Source of the DNA: Variovorax boronicumulans | GTDB lineage: Bacteria > Pseudomonadota > Gammaproteobacteria > Burkholderiales > Burkholderiaceae_C | DNA: 64,000 nucleotides | Direction: 5' to 3' | Assembly: GCF_030812215.1 (NCBI RefSeq) | Contig: NZ_JAUSSG010000005.1 | Span: 248,001-312,000, forward strand | Part shown: positions 63,758 through 64,000 of the stretch, one piece after another | Layout: every line of letters begins with the position of its first letter | How positions within the stretch are numbered: position 1 is the stretch's first letter | Made by a program: the position numbers and the translations under genes | Notes under the pieces: model-generated | What the model was told of the DNA's origin: nothing | The model's database searches: none | The model's input: the letters and a program-made list of their open reading frames with translations, nothing else

Positions 63758-64000
63758 ATGAAATACGTGATCGGCGTCGACATCGGCACGCAAAGCACCA
63801 AGTGCCTGCTGGTCGGCATCGACGGCAAGGTGCATGCGCAGGCGAGCGCGGCCTACCAGCCCGAAACGCCGAAGCCGCTGTGGGCGCAACAGGACTCTGC
63901 CGTGTGGTTCGACGCGGTGTGCGAGAGCGTACGGGCCTGCGTGGCGAAGAGCGGCATCGCCGCTTCGGACATCGCCGCGATGTGCGTGAGCAGCCTCTAC
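63758..64000 (+). CDS. FGGY family carbohydrate kinase (N-terminal part)
   Basis: 81 codons are visible before the window ends. The start MKYVIGVDIGTQSTKCLLVG is the phosphate-binding motif of FGGY kinases, and QDSAVWFDAVCESVRACVAKSGI follows the typical helix before the second strand. Together with the dehydrogenase it would phosphorylate the ketose formed from the polyol. The complete gene continues outside the window. Confidence 0.85.
   Translation, partial: MKYVIGVDIGTQSTKCLLVGIDGKVHAQASAAYQPETPKPLWAQQDSAVWFDAVCESVRACVAKSGIAASDIAAMCVSSLY

Overview
The window is about 64 kb of high-GC DNA with closely packed genes, many ATGA or TAATG start/stop overlaps, and a gene content typical of Comamonadaceae. 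This includes Bug/TctC binding proteins, polyhydroxyalkanoate phasin, 3-hydroxybenzoate/gentisate catabolism, several ABC importers and PEP-mutase family enzymes. The overall impression is a metabolically versatile soil or plant-associated betaproteobacterium, most like Variovorax. That assignment rests on gene content and protein style, not on a database search. No rRNA, tRNA, CRISPR array, prophage or complete insertion sequence was seen.

Layout. 1-5.7 kb: a minus-strand set of a zinc-ribbon membrane protein (cut by the window edge), a VanW/glycosyltransferase fusion and a DUF6891-like protein, then two small orphan genes. 5.7-7.7 kb: the biotin ECF transporter bioM-bioN-bioY. 7.7-18.1 kb: mostly single housekeeping genes (PEP-mutase family, YebC, GFA protein, orphan 7TMR-DISM-type histidine kinase, ssb, ClC channel, uvrA, EamA exporter). 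18.1-27.9 kb: a divergent polyol/sugar island. On the minus strand lie an FGGY kinase, a GlpD-like dehydrogenase and a GntR/UTRA regulator. On the plus strand lie a binding protein, a RbsA-type ATPase, a permease, an aldo/keto reductase and a class I aldolase. 28.0-32.8 kb: one 1573-residue exported mosaic protein with two propellers, LamG, PKD, di-haem cytochrome and ricin-type lectin parts. 32.9-33.1 kb: a stand-alone ATP synthase c-subunit gene. 33.3-38.1 kb: a branched-chain amino-acid-type (Liv) ABC operon behind a promoter with a palindromic operator candidate. 38-44.6 kb: methyltransferase, Bcr/CflA exporter and divergent AraC regulator, a decayed SulP transporter fragment, SDR, GST, TesB thioesterase and a lipoprotein. 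44.6-52.3 kb: a 3-hydroxybenzoate/gentisate cluster (monooxygenase, gentisate dioxygenase, fumarylpyruvate hydrolase, two Bug binding proteins, a FAD oxidoreductase) with a divergent LysR gene. 52.4-57.7 kb: lipid/PHA-related genes (thioesterase, phasin, TetR regulator, TPR protein, hydrolase, acyl-CoA-binding protein, CaiB transferase). 58.0-64 kb: a second polyol-type cluster (AraC regulator, binding protein, ATPase, permease, threitol/erythritol-type dehydrogenase, FGGY kinase cut by the window edge).

The most unusual signals are non-coding. A ~100-bp element occurs four times, each time in the same orientation and 0-22 nt behind a plus-strand stop codon. It folds into a long hairpin whose arms change in a compensatory way between copies. 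Other notable items are the orphan c-subunit, the mosaic cytochrome/lectin protein, two independent polyol islands, palindromic operator candidates in front of several regulated units, and the SulP remnant.
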